From: Sphingomicrobium flavum
GTDB taxonomy: Bacteria > Pseudomonadota > Alphaproteobacteria > Sphingomonadales > Sphingomonadaceae
Assembly: GCF_024721605.1 (NCBI RefSeq)
Contig: NZ_CP102630.1
Location: forward strand, 682,001 to 746,000
Length of the DNA: 64,000 nt
Direction: 5' to 3'
Positions 56,906 through 64,000 of this stretch are shown piece after piece (the stretch's first letter is position 1; each line of letters starts with the position of its first letter). Below the pieces are notes generated by a model. That model made no database searches. It worked only from the letters and a program-made list of their open reading frames with translations, and was not told the origin of the DNA. A program made the position numbers and the translations under genes.

Positions 56906-59257
56906 ATGGACGATCTGATTGCCGATTTCGTGGCGGAATGCCGGGAAATGCTGGAATCCCTGGGCGGCGAGATCGTGGCCTGGGAAGCCCAGCCCGACGA
57001 TCGCGCCCGCCTCGACAGTATTTTCCGCTTCGTCCACACCGTGAAGGGCAACTGCGGCTTTTTCGATTTTCCGCGCCTCGAAGCCTTGAGCCATGCTGCT
57101 GAAGATGCGCTGGCTGATGTCCGCAGCGGCCGCCGGCAGGCCAATAGCGCGCTGGTCACCGCCGTCCTTGGTGTCATCGACCGGATCGGCGAGATGATCG
57201 AGATTATCGATAGCGGCGAGCCGCTTCCCCAAGGCGATGACAGCGCGCTGATCGCCGCACTCGAAAAAGGTGCGGAAGTACCGGAAACCGCCGCAGCGCC
57301 GGCTACGCCCGCCAAGGATAGTGACAGCACGCCCGCACCCGCCGCCACGGGCAGCAACGCCCCGCGCACCATCCGTCTGTCGGTCGAACTGCTCGACCGC
57401 GTCATGTCGGGCGTTTCGGACATGGTGCTGGCCCGCAACGAACTGTCGCGCCGCCTGCGCGAAGCGCCCGAGGATGTCGCCGTCGCCAGCGCCTTCGAGC
57501 GCCTGTCAGGCATTATCGCCGAAATGCGCGATGCCATCACCCAGACGCGCATGCAGCGGATCGAAAATCTCTTCGTCGCCCTGCCGCGCATGGTCCGCGA
57601 CCTGTCGGCGGAACTGGGCAAGCAGGTGATGGTCGATATCGACGGCGGTGACGTCGAGCTGGACCGCGAAATGATCGAGATGATCCGCGACCCTCTGACC
57701 CATATCATCCGCAACGCCATCGATCATGGCATCGAACGCCCCGCCGATCGCCTCGCACGCGGCAAGCGTGAAATCGGCATGCTCAAGGTCTCGGCGCGTC
57801 AATCGGGCAACCAGATCCTCATCGATATCGTCGATGATGGCGGCGGCATCGATGGCGATCGCCTGGTCGAAAAGGCCATTGCCAGCGGCGCCATTACCCA
57901 CAAACAGGCCGATACGCTGACCCATGCGCAGGAACTGGCGCTGATCTTCAATCCCGGCCTGTCGACCGCCAAGCAGGTCACATCCGTCTCCGGCCGCGGT
58001 GTCGGCATGGATGTGGTGCGCTCCAACGTCGAAAAGATTGGCGGCGTGGTGGAAGTGGATTCCACCCTCGGCCAGGGCACCCGGATGACGCTGCGCGTAC
58101 CGCTCACGCTCACCATCATTCCCGCGCTCACCGTTTCCATCGCAGGCCAGCATTTCGCCATTCCGCGTACCGCGATCGAGGAGATTGTGCGTGCCAGTGG
58201 CGACGCGGTGAAGCTCGACACGATCGGCGGGGCAGGGGTGGCGACCATTCGTGGCCGCCGCATGCCGCGCCTCGTGCTCGCCGAACTGCTCGGCCTGCCG
58301 TCCGACATGCGCGATGAGGACCGCACTTTCGTGTTGCTGCGCCCGGCCGGCGGCGCGGTCTATGCACTCGCGGTCGATCAGATCCACGATCATGAGGAAT
58401 TGGTCGTCAAACCCGCAGCGCCATCGGTCATGGGCACCGGCCTTTATGCCGGCACCACCTTGGCCGACGATGGAAGCCCCATCCTGCTCTTCGACGCCTC
58501 GGGCATCGCCACCGTCGGCGGCATCAGCTTCGAGACCAAGGAAGAGGAAGAGGGCCCGGCCGAAAGCGCCGCCAATGACGATCATGCCGATATGCTGCTG
58601 TTCAAGGCCTGCGACGGCGCGCGCCGCGCCATCCACCTGGCCTGTGTCGACCGGATCGAGGAAGTGGGCGTCCACCAGGTCAGCCGCTCCGCCGGTCGCC
58701 TGCGTGTCCAGCTCGGCGACGATATCCTGCCGCTGACCGGCATCGCCGAAGACCAGCTCGACCAGCACGAAAAACTGCGTCTTTTCCGCCTGTCCGATGG
58801 CAATCAGCAGGTCGGCTATGCGTTCGATGTCGTCACCGACCAGATCAAGCTGGAACATGGCCTCATCCCCGCCGACAGCCCGGGCGAAATTGCCGGTGTC
58901 GCCCTTCTGGGCGCTGCGCCTGCCGAAATCATCGATGTCCACTGGCTGTTTGCGCAGCTGGTCGGCGCCGCGCCGATGAAGGACAAGGGGAGCCGTCCGC
59001 GCGCACGCCTGCCGCTCAACGATCCGTGGATCCAGCAGATGCTGCGCCCGATGGTTGAAGCCGCCGGCTATGAAATTGTCGGCGATGACGCCGATGCTGC
59101 CGATCTCGTCATCACCACCGATGGCGAAGAAGCAGCTCCCGCCGCGACCGGCCGCCGCCTTGTCATCCGCAGTCGCCCTGATGGCAGCGATGACAGCATC
59201 TACCGTTATGACCGCGCCGGCCTGATGATGGCGCTCAAGGCAGGAGAAGCCCGGTGA
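56906..59257 (+). CDS. cheA: Chemotaxis histidine kinase CheA with tandem CheW-like domains and degenerate receiver-like tail
   Basis: This is a 783-residue protein. Residues 1-105 are an Hpt domain with His44 (HTVKGNCGFF). No CheY-binding P2 domain is apparent, only a Pro/Ala linker. Dimerisation and kinase parts follow (SVELLDRVMSGVSDMVLARN, HIIRNAIDHGIERP, GRGVGMDVVRSNVEKIGG). There is a CheW-like P5 domain near residues 400-535 and a second CheW-like stretch near 565-690. The last 82 residues (702-783) look like a receiver that has lost its acidic pocket. CheA phosphorylates CheY and CheB. It overlaps cheW by 4 bases. Confidence 0.93.
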   Translation: MDDLIADFVAECREMLESLGGEIVAWEAQPDDRARLDSIFRFVHTVKGNCGFFDFPRLEALSHAAEDALADVRSGRRQANSALVTAVLGVIDRIGEMIEIIDSGEPLPQGDDSALIAALEKGAEVPETAAAPATPAKDSDSTPAPAATGSNAPRTIRLSVELLDRVMSGVSDMVLARNELSRRLREAPEDVAVASAFERLSGIIAEMRDAITQTRMQRIENLFVALPRMVRDLSAELGKQVMVDIDGGDVELDREMIEMIRDPLTHIIRNAIDHGIERPADRLARGKREIGMLKVSARQSGNQILIDIVDDGGGIDGDRLVEKAIASGAITHKQADTLTHAQELALIFNPGLSTAKQVTSVSGRGVGMDVVRSNVEKIGGVVEVDSTLGQGTRMTLRVPLTLTIIPALTVSIAGQHFAIPRTAIEEIVRASGDAVKLDTIGGAGVATIRGRRMPRLVLAELLGLPSDMRDEDRTFVLLRPAGGAVYALAVDQIHDHEELVVKPAAPSVMGTGLYAGTTLADDGSPILLFDASGIATVGGISFETKEEEEGPAESAANDDHADMLLFKACDGARRAIHLACVDRIEEVGVHQVSRSAGRLRVQLGDDILPLTGIAEDQLDQHEKLRLFRLSDGNQQVGYAFDVVTDQIKLEHGLIPADSPGEIAGVALLGAAPAEIIDVHWLFAQLVGAAPMKDKGSRPRARLPLNDPWIQQMLRPMVEAAGYEIVGDDADAADLVITTDGEEAAPAATGRRLVIRSRPDGSDDSIYRYDRAGLMMALKAGEAR

Positions 59258-59694
59258 ACGAACTGCTCCTCATCGTCGACATTGCCGATGCCCGCGTCGC
59301 GCTGCCCGCCGCTGCGGTCGAAAGCGTGATCGAACTCGACGCGCTGACCCCGGTCCCGCGCGCACCCAGCCACATCGCCGGCCTTTCGGCGCTGCGCAGC
59401 CGGGTGCTCACCGTGATCGACTGCCAGCGCGCCCTGGGGCTCGGCACCAGCAGCTTTGACGGCGCTATCCACGAAGCCGCCGTCGTCGAAGTGGAAGGTC
59501 ACCATTACGCCTTGTCGGTCGATGCCGTCGAAGATGTCGTCGAAGCGCGCAGCGAACCCCAGCGCATCGGCGCCGCCATGGGCGAGGGGTGGGACCGCGT
59601 CAGCCTCGGCATGGTCGAGACCGATGAAGGCCCGCTCTTGCTGGTCGATATCGCCAAGCTGATCGAGGCGGAGGAAATTTCCCTCGTCGCATAA
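59254..59694 (+). CDS. cheW: Chemotaxis coupling protein CheW
   Basis: This is a 146-residue single CheW domain starting at GTG 59254 (overlapping the cheA stop). The pattern LLIVDIADARVALPAAAVESVIE, with HIAGLSALRSRVLTVIDCQRALG, is the SH3-like coupling fold. It bridges CheA and chemoreceptors; no receptor is encoded here. Confidence 0.9.
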   Translation: MNELLLIVDIADARVALPAAAVESVIELDALTPVPRAPSHIAGLSALRSRVLTVIDCQRALGLGTSSFDGAIHEAAVVEVEGHHYALSVDAVEDVVEARSEPQRIGAAMGEGWDRVSLGMVETDEGPLLLVDIAKLIEAEEISLVA

Positions 59695-59757
59695 ACCAAT
59701 CGTTACGAATTTGCCGTTAAGGCTAATGCTCGAACCTAGTGAAAAGGCATATTCCGC

Positions 59758-60123
59758 ATGAAACGCTGTTTGATCGTCGATGATAGCAAGGTGATCCGCA
59801 AGGTCGCCCGTCACATCCTCGAAACCCTTGAGTTCAAGGTCGAGGAAGCCGGCGATGGCCGCGAAGCCCTGTCGCGCTGCGAAGAGGAAATGCCCGATGT
59901 GGTGCTTCTCGACTGGAACATGCCCGTGATGAGCGGCATGGAATTCCTAAAAATGCTGCGTGCCGGCGGCCATGCCGACCAGCCCAAGGTTGTTTTCTGC
60001 ACCACCGAAAATGACATGTCGCACATCCGCGCCGCCCTCGAAGCGGGCGCGGACGAATATGTCATGAAGCCGTTCGACCGCGAGACGCTTCACGTCAAAC
60101 TCCAGCTCGTCGGCGTAGCGTAA
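59758..60123 (+). CDS. cheY: Chemotaxis response regulator CheY
   Basis: This is a 121-residue receiver: Asp8-Asp9 (LIVDDSKVIR), phospho-Asp52 (LLDWNMPVMSG), Thr82 or Thr83 (FCTTEND) and Lys104 (YVMKPFD). The arrangement matches CheY, which binds the flagellar motor. It begins 63 bases after cheW and 9 bases before cheB, with a fair AAAAGG ribosome site. Confidence 0.92.
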   Translation: MKRCLIVDDSKVIRKVARHILETLEFKVEEAGDGREALSRCEEEMPDVVLLDWNMPVMSGMEFLKMLRAGGHADQPKVVFCTTENDMSHIRAALEAGADEYVMKPFDRETLHVKLQLVGVA

Positions 60124-60132
60124 GCGCCCGCC

Positions 60133-61242
60133 ATGGCAGGAGCCGCCGCCTCCCGCCAGCCGACCGCCCCCGCTAACAGGGGAGCGGTGCGCCTGATGAT
60201 CGTCGATGATTCGATGGTCGCACGGGCCGTCCTGTCGCGCATGATCGGCGCGGACCCCATGTTCGAAGTTCATGCCGTCGCCGGCACCGCCGAAGATGCA
60301 GTCATCGCGCTCGGCCACGCCAGCGTCGACATCATCCTGCTCGATCTGGAAATGCCGGGTGCCGGCGGTCTCAACCTACTGCCCGAAATCCTCAAAGCCG
60401 CGCACGGTGCCAAGGTGCTGATCGTCTCTTCGCAGGCCGAAGACGGTGCCGAAGTCACCTTAAAGGCGCTGGAAATGGGCGCTGCCGATACGCTGCCCAA
60501 GCCCGGCACCGGCCGCTTCGGCGGCAAATTCTCCGAAATCCTGCTGGAAAGGCTTCGCACTCTGGCCAAGGACATGGTCCGTTCAGCGCCCCGCCCGCGC
60601 GTACCCCAACCACCCGCGCATCGCGCCGCCAGCCCCGAACTCCCGCTGCGCGTCATGCCGGAAGGTCCGCTCGAACTTCTCGCCATCGGTGCGTCTACGG
60701 GCGGCATCCATGCGCTCGCCAGCTTCTTCGGCGCATTGCCCGAACGCATCGGCGTGCCGATCCTGGTAACCCAGCATCTGCCGCCCGCCTTCATGGCCGT
60801 CTTCGCGCGCCAGCTCGCCGCCGCTTCGGGCCGTACCTGCGTTGTCGCGCAGGATCACATCCCGCTCTTCGCCGATCAAGTCTATGTTGCGCCGGGCGAG
60901 AGCCACCTCATGGTCGAGAAGCGCCGCAGCGGTCTTTATGCCCGCCTGTCCAATGACGCGTCGCCCTCGGGTTGCCGTCCCTCGGTCGATCCCATGTTCC
61001 AGAGCGCGGGCGAACAATTGGGTGCTGCCGCGCTGGGCATCATCCTCACCGGCATGGGCCGCGACGGCACCATTGGCGCGGCCAGCATGGTCAAGCATGG
61101 CGCGGGCGTCATCACCCAGGACGAAGCCAGTTGCGCCGTCTGGGGCATGCCCCGCTCGGTCACCGATGCCGGCCTCGTCTGCGCCATCGCCCCGCCCGAA
61201 GAATTGGCGCGCATCGTCCTCAAGCGCGTAAGCAAGGATTGA
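60133..61242 (+). CDS. cheB: Chemotaxis methylesterase CheB
   Basis: This is a 369-residue protein with an N-terminal receiver (LMIVDDSMVARAVL; phospho-Asp in IILLDLEMPGAGG) and a C-terminal esterase. The Ser-His-Asp set is seen in AIGASTGGIHAL, VTQHLPPAFM and GMGRDGTIGA. It demethylates and deamidates receptor glutamates when phosphorylated by CheA. The stop overlaps cheR by one base (TGATG). Confidence 0.95.
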   Translation: MAGAAASRQPTAPANRGAVRLMIVDDSMVARAVLSRMIGADPMFEVHAVAGTAEDAVIALGHASVDIILLDLEMPGAGGLNLLPEILKAAHGAKVLIVSSQAEDGAEVTLKALEMGAADTLPKPGTGRFGGKFSEILLERLRTLAKDMVRSAPRPRVPQPPAHRAASPELPLRVMPEGPLELLAIGASTGGIHALASFFGALPERIGVPILVTQHLPPAFMAVFARQLAAASGRTCVVAQDHIPLFADQVYVAPGESHLMVEKRRSGLYARLSNDASPSGCRPSVDPMFQSAGEQLGAAALGIILTGMGRDGTIGAASMVKHGAGVITQDEASCAVWGMPRSVTDAGLVCAIAPPEELARIVLKRVSKD

Positions 61243-62093
61243 TGCAGGTTTCCGACAGCTCCAGCCGCATCCTTGCCGGCCTGCTTGAAGCCCGCACCGG
61301 GCAGCAGCTGACGCTCAGCCGTCGCTGGCGCATCGAAACGGCATTGTCCTCCATCCTGCGCGAACGCGGCATCCCCACGCTCGATGAACTCATCACCTTG
61401 CTGGTGATGGAAAAGGACAGCCTGCTGGCCGACCAGGTGGTCGAGGCCCTGCTCAACAACGAAACCTATTTTTTCCGCGATCGCACGCCCTTCGACATGC
61501 TGGCGACCCGCTTCCTGCCCCAGCTCGCCCATGCCCGGCAAGTCAAGCGCCACATCCGCATCTGGTCGGCCGGCTGCTCGTCGGGCCAGGAAGCCTATTC
61601 GATCGCCATGATGTTCGATGAAGAGCCGATGAAATGGGCTGGCTGGACGATCGACATCGTCGGCACCGACGTCTCGCACCGCGTTATCAAGAAGGCGCGC
61701 GAAGGCCGCTACACCCAGTTTGAGGTGCAGCGCGGCCTCGGCATCCAGCAGACCATTCGCTGGTTCGAGGAAGATGAAGAAGGCTGGCGCGTCCTGCCCA
61801 AGCTGCAGAAAATGGTGCGCTTCGACATGCGCAATATCCTCGATGCTCCGCCGCATCCGGGCGAATTCGATCTCATTCTGTGCCGCAACGTCCTGCTCTA
61901 CCTCTGCCAGGAAAAGCGCCGCATGGCGTTCGACCGGCTGGCCAGCGCACTCGCCCCCGATGGCGGGCTGATCCTGGGGGCAGGGGAGACGGTGATCGGC
62001 CAGACCGACCGCTTCGCTGCCTGCCGCGATATTCGCGGTCTTTACCGCCGCGCCGATGCGGACAAAGCGGATCGCCGCGCCACCGGGACTTGA
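61242..62093 (+). CDS. cheR: Chemotaxis methyltransferase CheR
   Basis: This is a 283-residue protein from ATG 61242. The N-terminal helical domain ends in NNETYFFRDRTPFDML, and the S-adenosylmethionine site is IRIWSAGCSSGQEAYSIAM. The later motif FDLILCRNVLLYL is typical. It methylates receptor glutamates opposite CheB. Confidence 0.94.
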   Translation: MQVSDSSSRILAGLLEARTGQQLTLSRRWRIETALSSILRERGIPTLDELITLLVMEKDSLLADQVVEALLNNETYFFRDRTPFDMLATRFLPQLAHARQVKRHIRIWSAGCSSGQEAYSIAMMFDEEPMKWAGWTIDIVGTDVSHRVIKKAREGRYTQFEVQRGLGIQQTIRWFEEDEEGWRVLPKLQKMVRFDMRNILDAPPHPGEFDLILCRNVLLYLCQEKRRMAFDRLASALAPDGGLILGAGETVIGQTDRFAACRDIRGLYRRADADKADRRATGT

Positions 62094-62100
62094 CCTTCAC

Positions 62101-62124
62101 GGCCCCTTGCGCAGATGAGGGGCC
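62101..62124 (+). promoter_or_regulatory. Hairpin abutting the amidase start codon
   Basis: GGCCCCT (62101-62107) pairs with AGGGGCC (62118-62124), and the ATG follows at once. The right arm contains the only purine-rich stretch that could act as ribosome site, so folding may limit initiation. It has no T-run, so it is not a terminator. Confidence 0.3.
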
Positions 62125-62799
62125 ATGATCGAGCGGCCCAGCCCCAATCATAATGAACGGCAATTGCCGGTATCGATGATCGTGCTGCATTATACCGGCA
62201 TGGTCAGCTGCCAGGCCGCGCTCGATCGCATGACCAGCCCCGATGCCGCCGTCTCGGCCCATTATTGCGTGGATGAGGATGGCACCACCTACCGGCTGGT
62301 CGATGAGAAACATCGCGCCTGGCATGCCGGCAAAAGCTATTGGCGCGGCGTCACCGATATCAATTCGGCCAGCGTCGGCATCGAGCTGGTCAATCCCGGC
62401 CATGCATTCGGCTATCGCGAATTTCCCGACGAACAGATTGCGGCGCTGCTGCCTTTGCTCGCGGACATCAAGGATCGCCACGGCATTACCCGTGGCAATG
62501 TCGTCGGCCATTCGGACATCGCGCCCGCACGCAAGGAGGACCCCGGCGAACTCTTCCCCTGGTGGGAGTTGGCCAAGCGCCGGCTGGCACTGCCGAGCCC
62601 GACCCGCGACCTGATGGACCCCTTCTGGACCGATGCCGGCTTCCTCCTCGCGCTCGAACGCTTCGGCTATGACGTCACCGACAGCGAAAAAGCCGTCATC
62701 GCCTTCCAACGCCGCTTCCGCCCCGACATGATCGACGGGATTATTGATGGAGAATGCAGGGCCAAGCTGCTGGCACTGCTGCTGCCAAGGCCGCAATAG
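62125..62799 (+). CDS. N-acetylmuramoyl-L-alanine amidase (AmpD-like) with C-terminal peptidoglycan-binding region
   Basis: This is a 224-residue Amidase_2 protein. Zinc ligands are His22 (VLHYTGM), His129 (VGHSDIAP) and Asp139 (KEDPGELFPW), with Glu87 (GIELVN) in the catalytic place. About 75 more residues form a helical peptidoglycan-binding-like end (VIAFQRRFRPDMIDGIIDGE, then CRAKLLALL). No signal peptide is seen, so it resembles the cytoplasmic recycling enzyme AmpD. A decayed copy of its last 90 bases lies 0.8 kb downstream. Confidence 0.92.
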   Translation: MIERPSPNHNERQLPVSMIVLHYTGMVSCQAALDRMTSPDAAVSAHYCVDEDGTTYRLVDEKHRAWHAGKSYWRGVTDINSASVGIELVNPGHAFGYREFPDEQIAALLPLLADIKDRHGITRGNVVGHSDIAPARKEDPGELFPWWELAKRRLALPSPTRDLMDPFWTDAGFLLALERFGYDVTDSEKAVIAFQRRFRPDMIDGIIDGECRAKLLALLLPRPQ

Positions 62800-62823
62800 T
62801 CGTCGTTCCCGCCTATGACGTCG

Positions 62824-62909
62824 CCCCTGCGAAGGCAGGGGCCCATGCCATTACACGTGCTCAACGTCGTCGACCTTCACGCTGACATAGACTCCTGCCT
62901 TCGCAGGAG
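62824..62909. repeat. REP-like inverted hairpin pair
   Basis: Two short palindromes face opposite ways: CCCCTGC-GAAG-GCAGGGG (62824-62841) and CTCCTGC-CTTC-GCAGGAG (62892-62909). They share the core CCTGCGAAGGCAGG in inverted orientation, separated by 50 bases. This layout is that of paired REP elements (BIME-like) moved by RAYT transposases. They lie in the 210-base gap between amidase and rluE, which otherwise shows no coding likeness. Confidence 0.7.
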
Positions 62910-63009
62910 CGACGGTATGGGTAGTGACGCAAGTCAATTTACAGCTGCTCTTACAACGGGTCTGACTCTCGCCCTCCAACCCATGCAGACATTAAGGCAA
63001 TGGAGCGAT

Positions 63010-63570
63010 ATGACTGCCGCCATGGCGCGGCTGCTTCTTTTCAACAAACCCTTTGCGGTCCTGTCCCAATTCACCGATCGCGGATCGACGACAACACGCG
63101 CGACCTTGTCCGATTTCATCTCGGTGAAAGGCGTCTATCCCGCCGGCAGGCTCGATCGAGACAGCGAGGGGCTCCTCTTGCTGTGCGACGATGGACGGCT
63201 GCAGGCGCGCATTGCCGATCCACGCTTCAAGATGCCCAAGACCTACCTCGTCCAGGTCGAAGGCGAACCTGAGGAGCAGCAGATCGAGCAACTGCGCAGG
63301 GGCGTCAAGCTCAAGGATGGCATGACGCTGCCGTGTGAGGTCACCCAGATTGACGAGCCCGACCTATGGCCGCGCGATCCTCCGATCCGTCAGCGCAAGA
63401 CTATCCCCGACAGCTGGCTCCGCCTCACCATCCGTGAAGGCCGCAATCGCCAGGTGCGACGCATGACAGCGGCAGTCGGCTTGCCCACCCTAAGGCTGGT
63501 CCGCTGGTCGGTTGGAGACTGGACAGTCGCCGGAATTGCACCGAGCCAATATGAGGAGCGCTCAATCTAG
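63010..63570 (+). CDS. rluE: 23S rRNA pseudouridine synthase RluE
   Basis: This is a 186-residue RsuA/RluE-family protein: [19 protein letters not shown], the catalytic Asp in [34 protein letters not shown] and [20 protein letters not shown]. This fits E. coli RluE, which modifies U2457. ATG 63010 has GGAG five bases upstream. The frame stays open to 62815, but that part crosses the REP-like pair and has no family likeness. Confidence 0.9.
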   Translation: MTAAMARLLLFNKPFAVLSQFTDRGSTTTRATLSDFISVKGVYPAGRLDRDSEGLLLLCDDGRLQARIADPRFKMPKTYLVQVEGEPEEQQIEQLRRGVKLKDGMTLPCEVTQIDEPDLWPRDPPIRQRKTIPDSWLRLTIREGRNRQVRRMTAAVGLPTLRLVRWSVGDWTVAGIAPSQYEERSI

Positions 63571-63596
63571 TCGCGATTTCGCATCTCGTTCTTTTG

Positions 63597-63686
63597 CGCC
63601 GCTTGCACCTCGAAATGATCGACGGCATCATTGACGACGCATGCAGGGCGAAGCTGATAGCGTTGCTATTGCCGCTGTCGAAGTAG
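63597..63686 (+). pseudogene. Relic of an amidase 3' end
   Basis: Thirty codons, including the TAG stop, align without gaps with the last thirty codons of the amidase gene (62710-62799). By hand count, 67 of 90 bases and 19 of 29 residues match, including MIDGIID and CRAKL. Upstream of the RR pair the likeness stops and there is no start codon. It appears to be the tail of a lost second amidase gene. Confidence 0.72.
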
Positions 63687-63718
63687 CTTCGATTTTGTGA
63701 TTTGTTGATGGAGAGCAC

Positions 63719-64000
63719 ATGGCCAAGGCGAAACGAAAGACGTTGCCAAAGGATTTTGAGGAACTCCTGCAGTCCGCTGATGTCAGTGCATTGAAATCGA
63801 TTTTCGACACCGTGGACGTGGATGCTCGTGGTGGCGTATTCAAGCAGACCGCGCTGGCCTTCAACAGCTGTCCCGACGAGCTATCTCGTTGGTTGGTTGA
63901 TCGGGGAGCCGACTTAAATGCTTGCGACAATTACGGCGAAACGCCGCTACATGCTCGGTCTGGCCATTGGCGAGGGAACATTGCAATTTTGCTCGAGCTC
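63719..64000 (+). CDS. Ankyrin-repeat protein, 3'-truncated by window edge
   Basis: ATG 63719 has a GGAGA ribosome site 6 bases upstream, and 94 codons are visible. The basic N-terminus MAKAKRKTLPKDFEELLQSA is followed by ankyrin-type repeats: WLVDRGADLNACDNYGETPLH, whose key TPLH and GADLN are clear, then the start of another. No signal peptide is seen. Base use is more A/T-rich than in the rest of the window. Its partner is unknown. Confidence 0.8.
   Translation, partial: MAKAKRKTLPKDFEELLQSADVSALKSIFDTVDVDARGGVFKQTALAFNSCPDELSRWLVDRGADLNACDNYGETPLHARSGHWRGNIAILLEL

Noticed and set aside
59703-59720. TTAC and TTAA before cheY as a CtrA site
   Set aside because: The spacing is 10 bases, not 7, and the first half-site is imperfect.
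62815-63009. Extended start for rluE
   Set aside because: It would translate through the REP-like pair, and family likeness begins only after 63010.
1-64000. tRNA, rRNA, CRISPR array, prophage or insertion sequence
   Set aside because: No cloverleaf-type sequence, regular spaced repeats, integrase or transposase was seen; gaps between genes are too short for most of these.

Overview
This window is a dense, GC-rich chromosomal segment from an alphaproteobacterium, most likely a member of the Sphingomonadales. This is an inference from protein sequence. The clues are the CckA and ChpT cell-cycle phosphorelay proteins, an alphaproteobacterial GTTC-N7-GTTC SOS box ahead of recA, the lptD-surA-pdxA-rsmA order, and pervasive 4-base stop/start overlaps. 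No rRNA, tRNA, CRISPR array, insertion sequence or prophage was seen. Coding density is very high, and no gene-free stretch exceeds about 210 bases.

Layout, left to right. (1) 1-6.1 kb: end of a lolC/E permease gene, lolD, glutathione peroxidase, a small secreted protein and dnaE. (2) 6.1-12.7 kb: mtgA, a P1-family peptidase gene broken by one in-frame TGA, then alaS, an rsmB-type methyltransferase and a TPR protein. (3) 12.7-20.8 kb: the outer-membrane biogenesis operon lptD-surA-pdxA-rsmA on the minus strand, divergent from pepA-holC-ndk, which ends in a clear terminator. (4) 20.8-23.8 kb: an accessory pocket with an A/T-richer membrane-protein gene, a TolB-like protein, a VOC-fold protein and an unrecognised protein. 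(5) 23.8-31.6 kb: purM with a purN gene fused to an MmcQ/YjbR domain, divergent from a coupled run of a DUF2066-like gene, hda, ppk and ppx. (6) 31.6-39.3 kb: rnd, aspS, a 47-residue DUF2256 protein, greB, slt, dapA, smpB and a DUF2062 protein. (7) 39.3-46.6 kb: M13 metallopeptidase, cckA, a lone receiver protein, recA with its SOS box and terminator, and a Bcr/CflA exporter. (8) 46.6-54.1 kb: M24 peptidase, GST, a DctA-type symporter, a HAD hydrolase, a flippase and an EF-G-like GTPase. (9) 54.2-62.1 kb: rpoH, an RluD-type synthase, chpT and the chemotaxis operon cheA-cheW-cheY-cheB-cheR. (10) 62.1-64 kb: an AmpD-type amidase, a REP-like hairpin pair, rluE, a relic of a second amidase 3' end, and the start of an ankyrin-repeat gene.

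How the genes work together. CckA and ChpT are successive steps of the phosphorelay that normally feeds CtrA. A CtrA-like box lies between chpT and cheA, which suggests that the relay controls chemotaxis. SurA is the known chaperone for LptD-type barrels, and lolC/E-lolD also serve the outer membrane. Hda, Ppk and Ppx link replication control with polyphosphate turnover in one translationally coupled unit.

No wholly new multi-gene system is evident. The most unusual items are the purN-MmcQ fusion, the single-stop P1 peptidase, the amidase relic beside a REP-like pair, the CheA protein with a degenerate receiver-like tail, and the apparent CTG start of holC.
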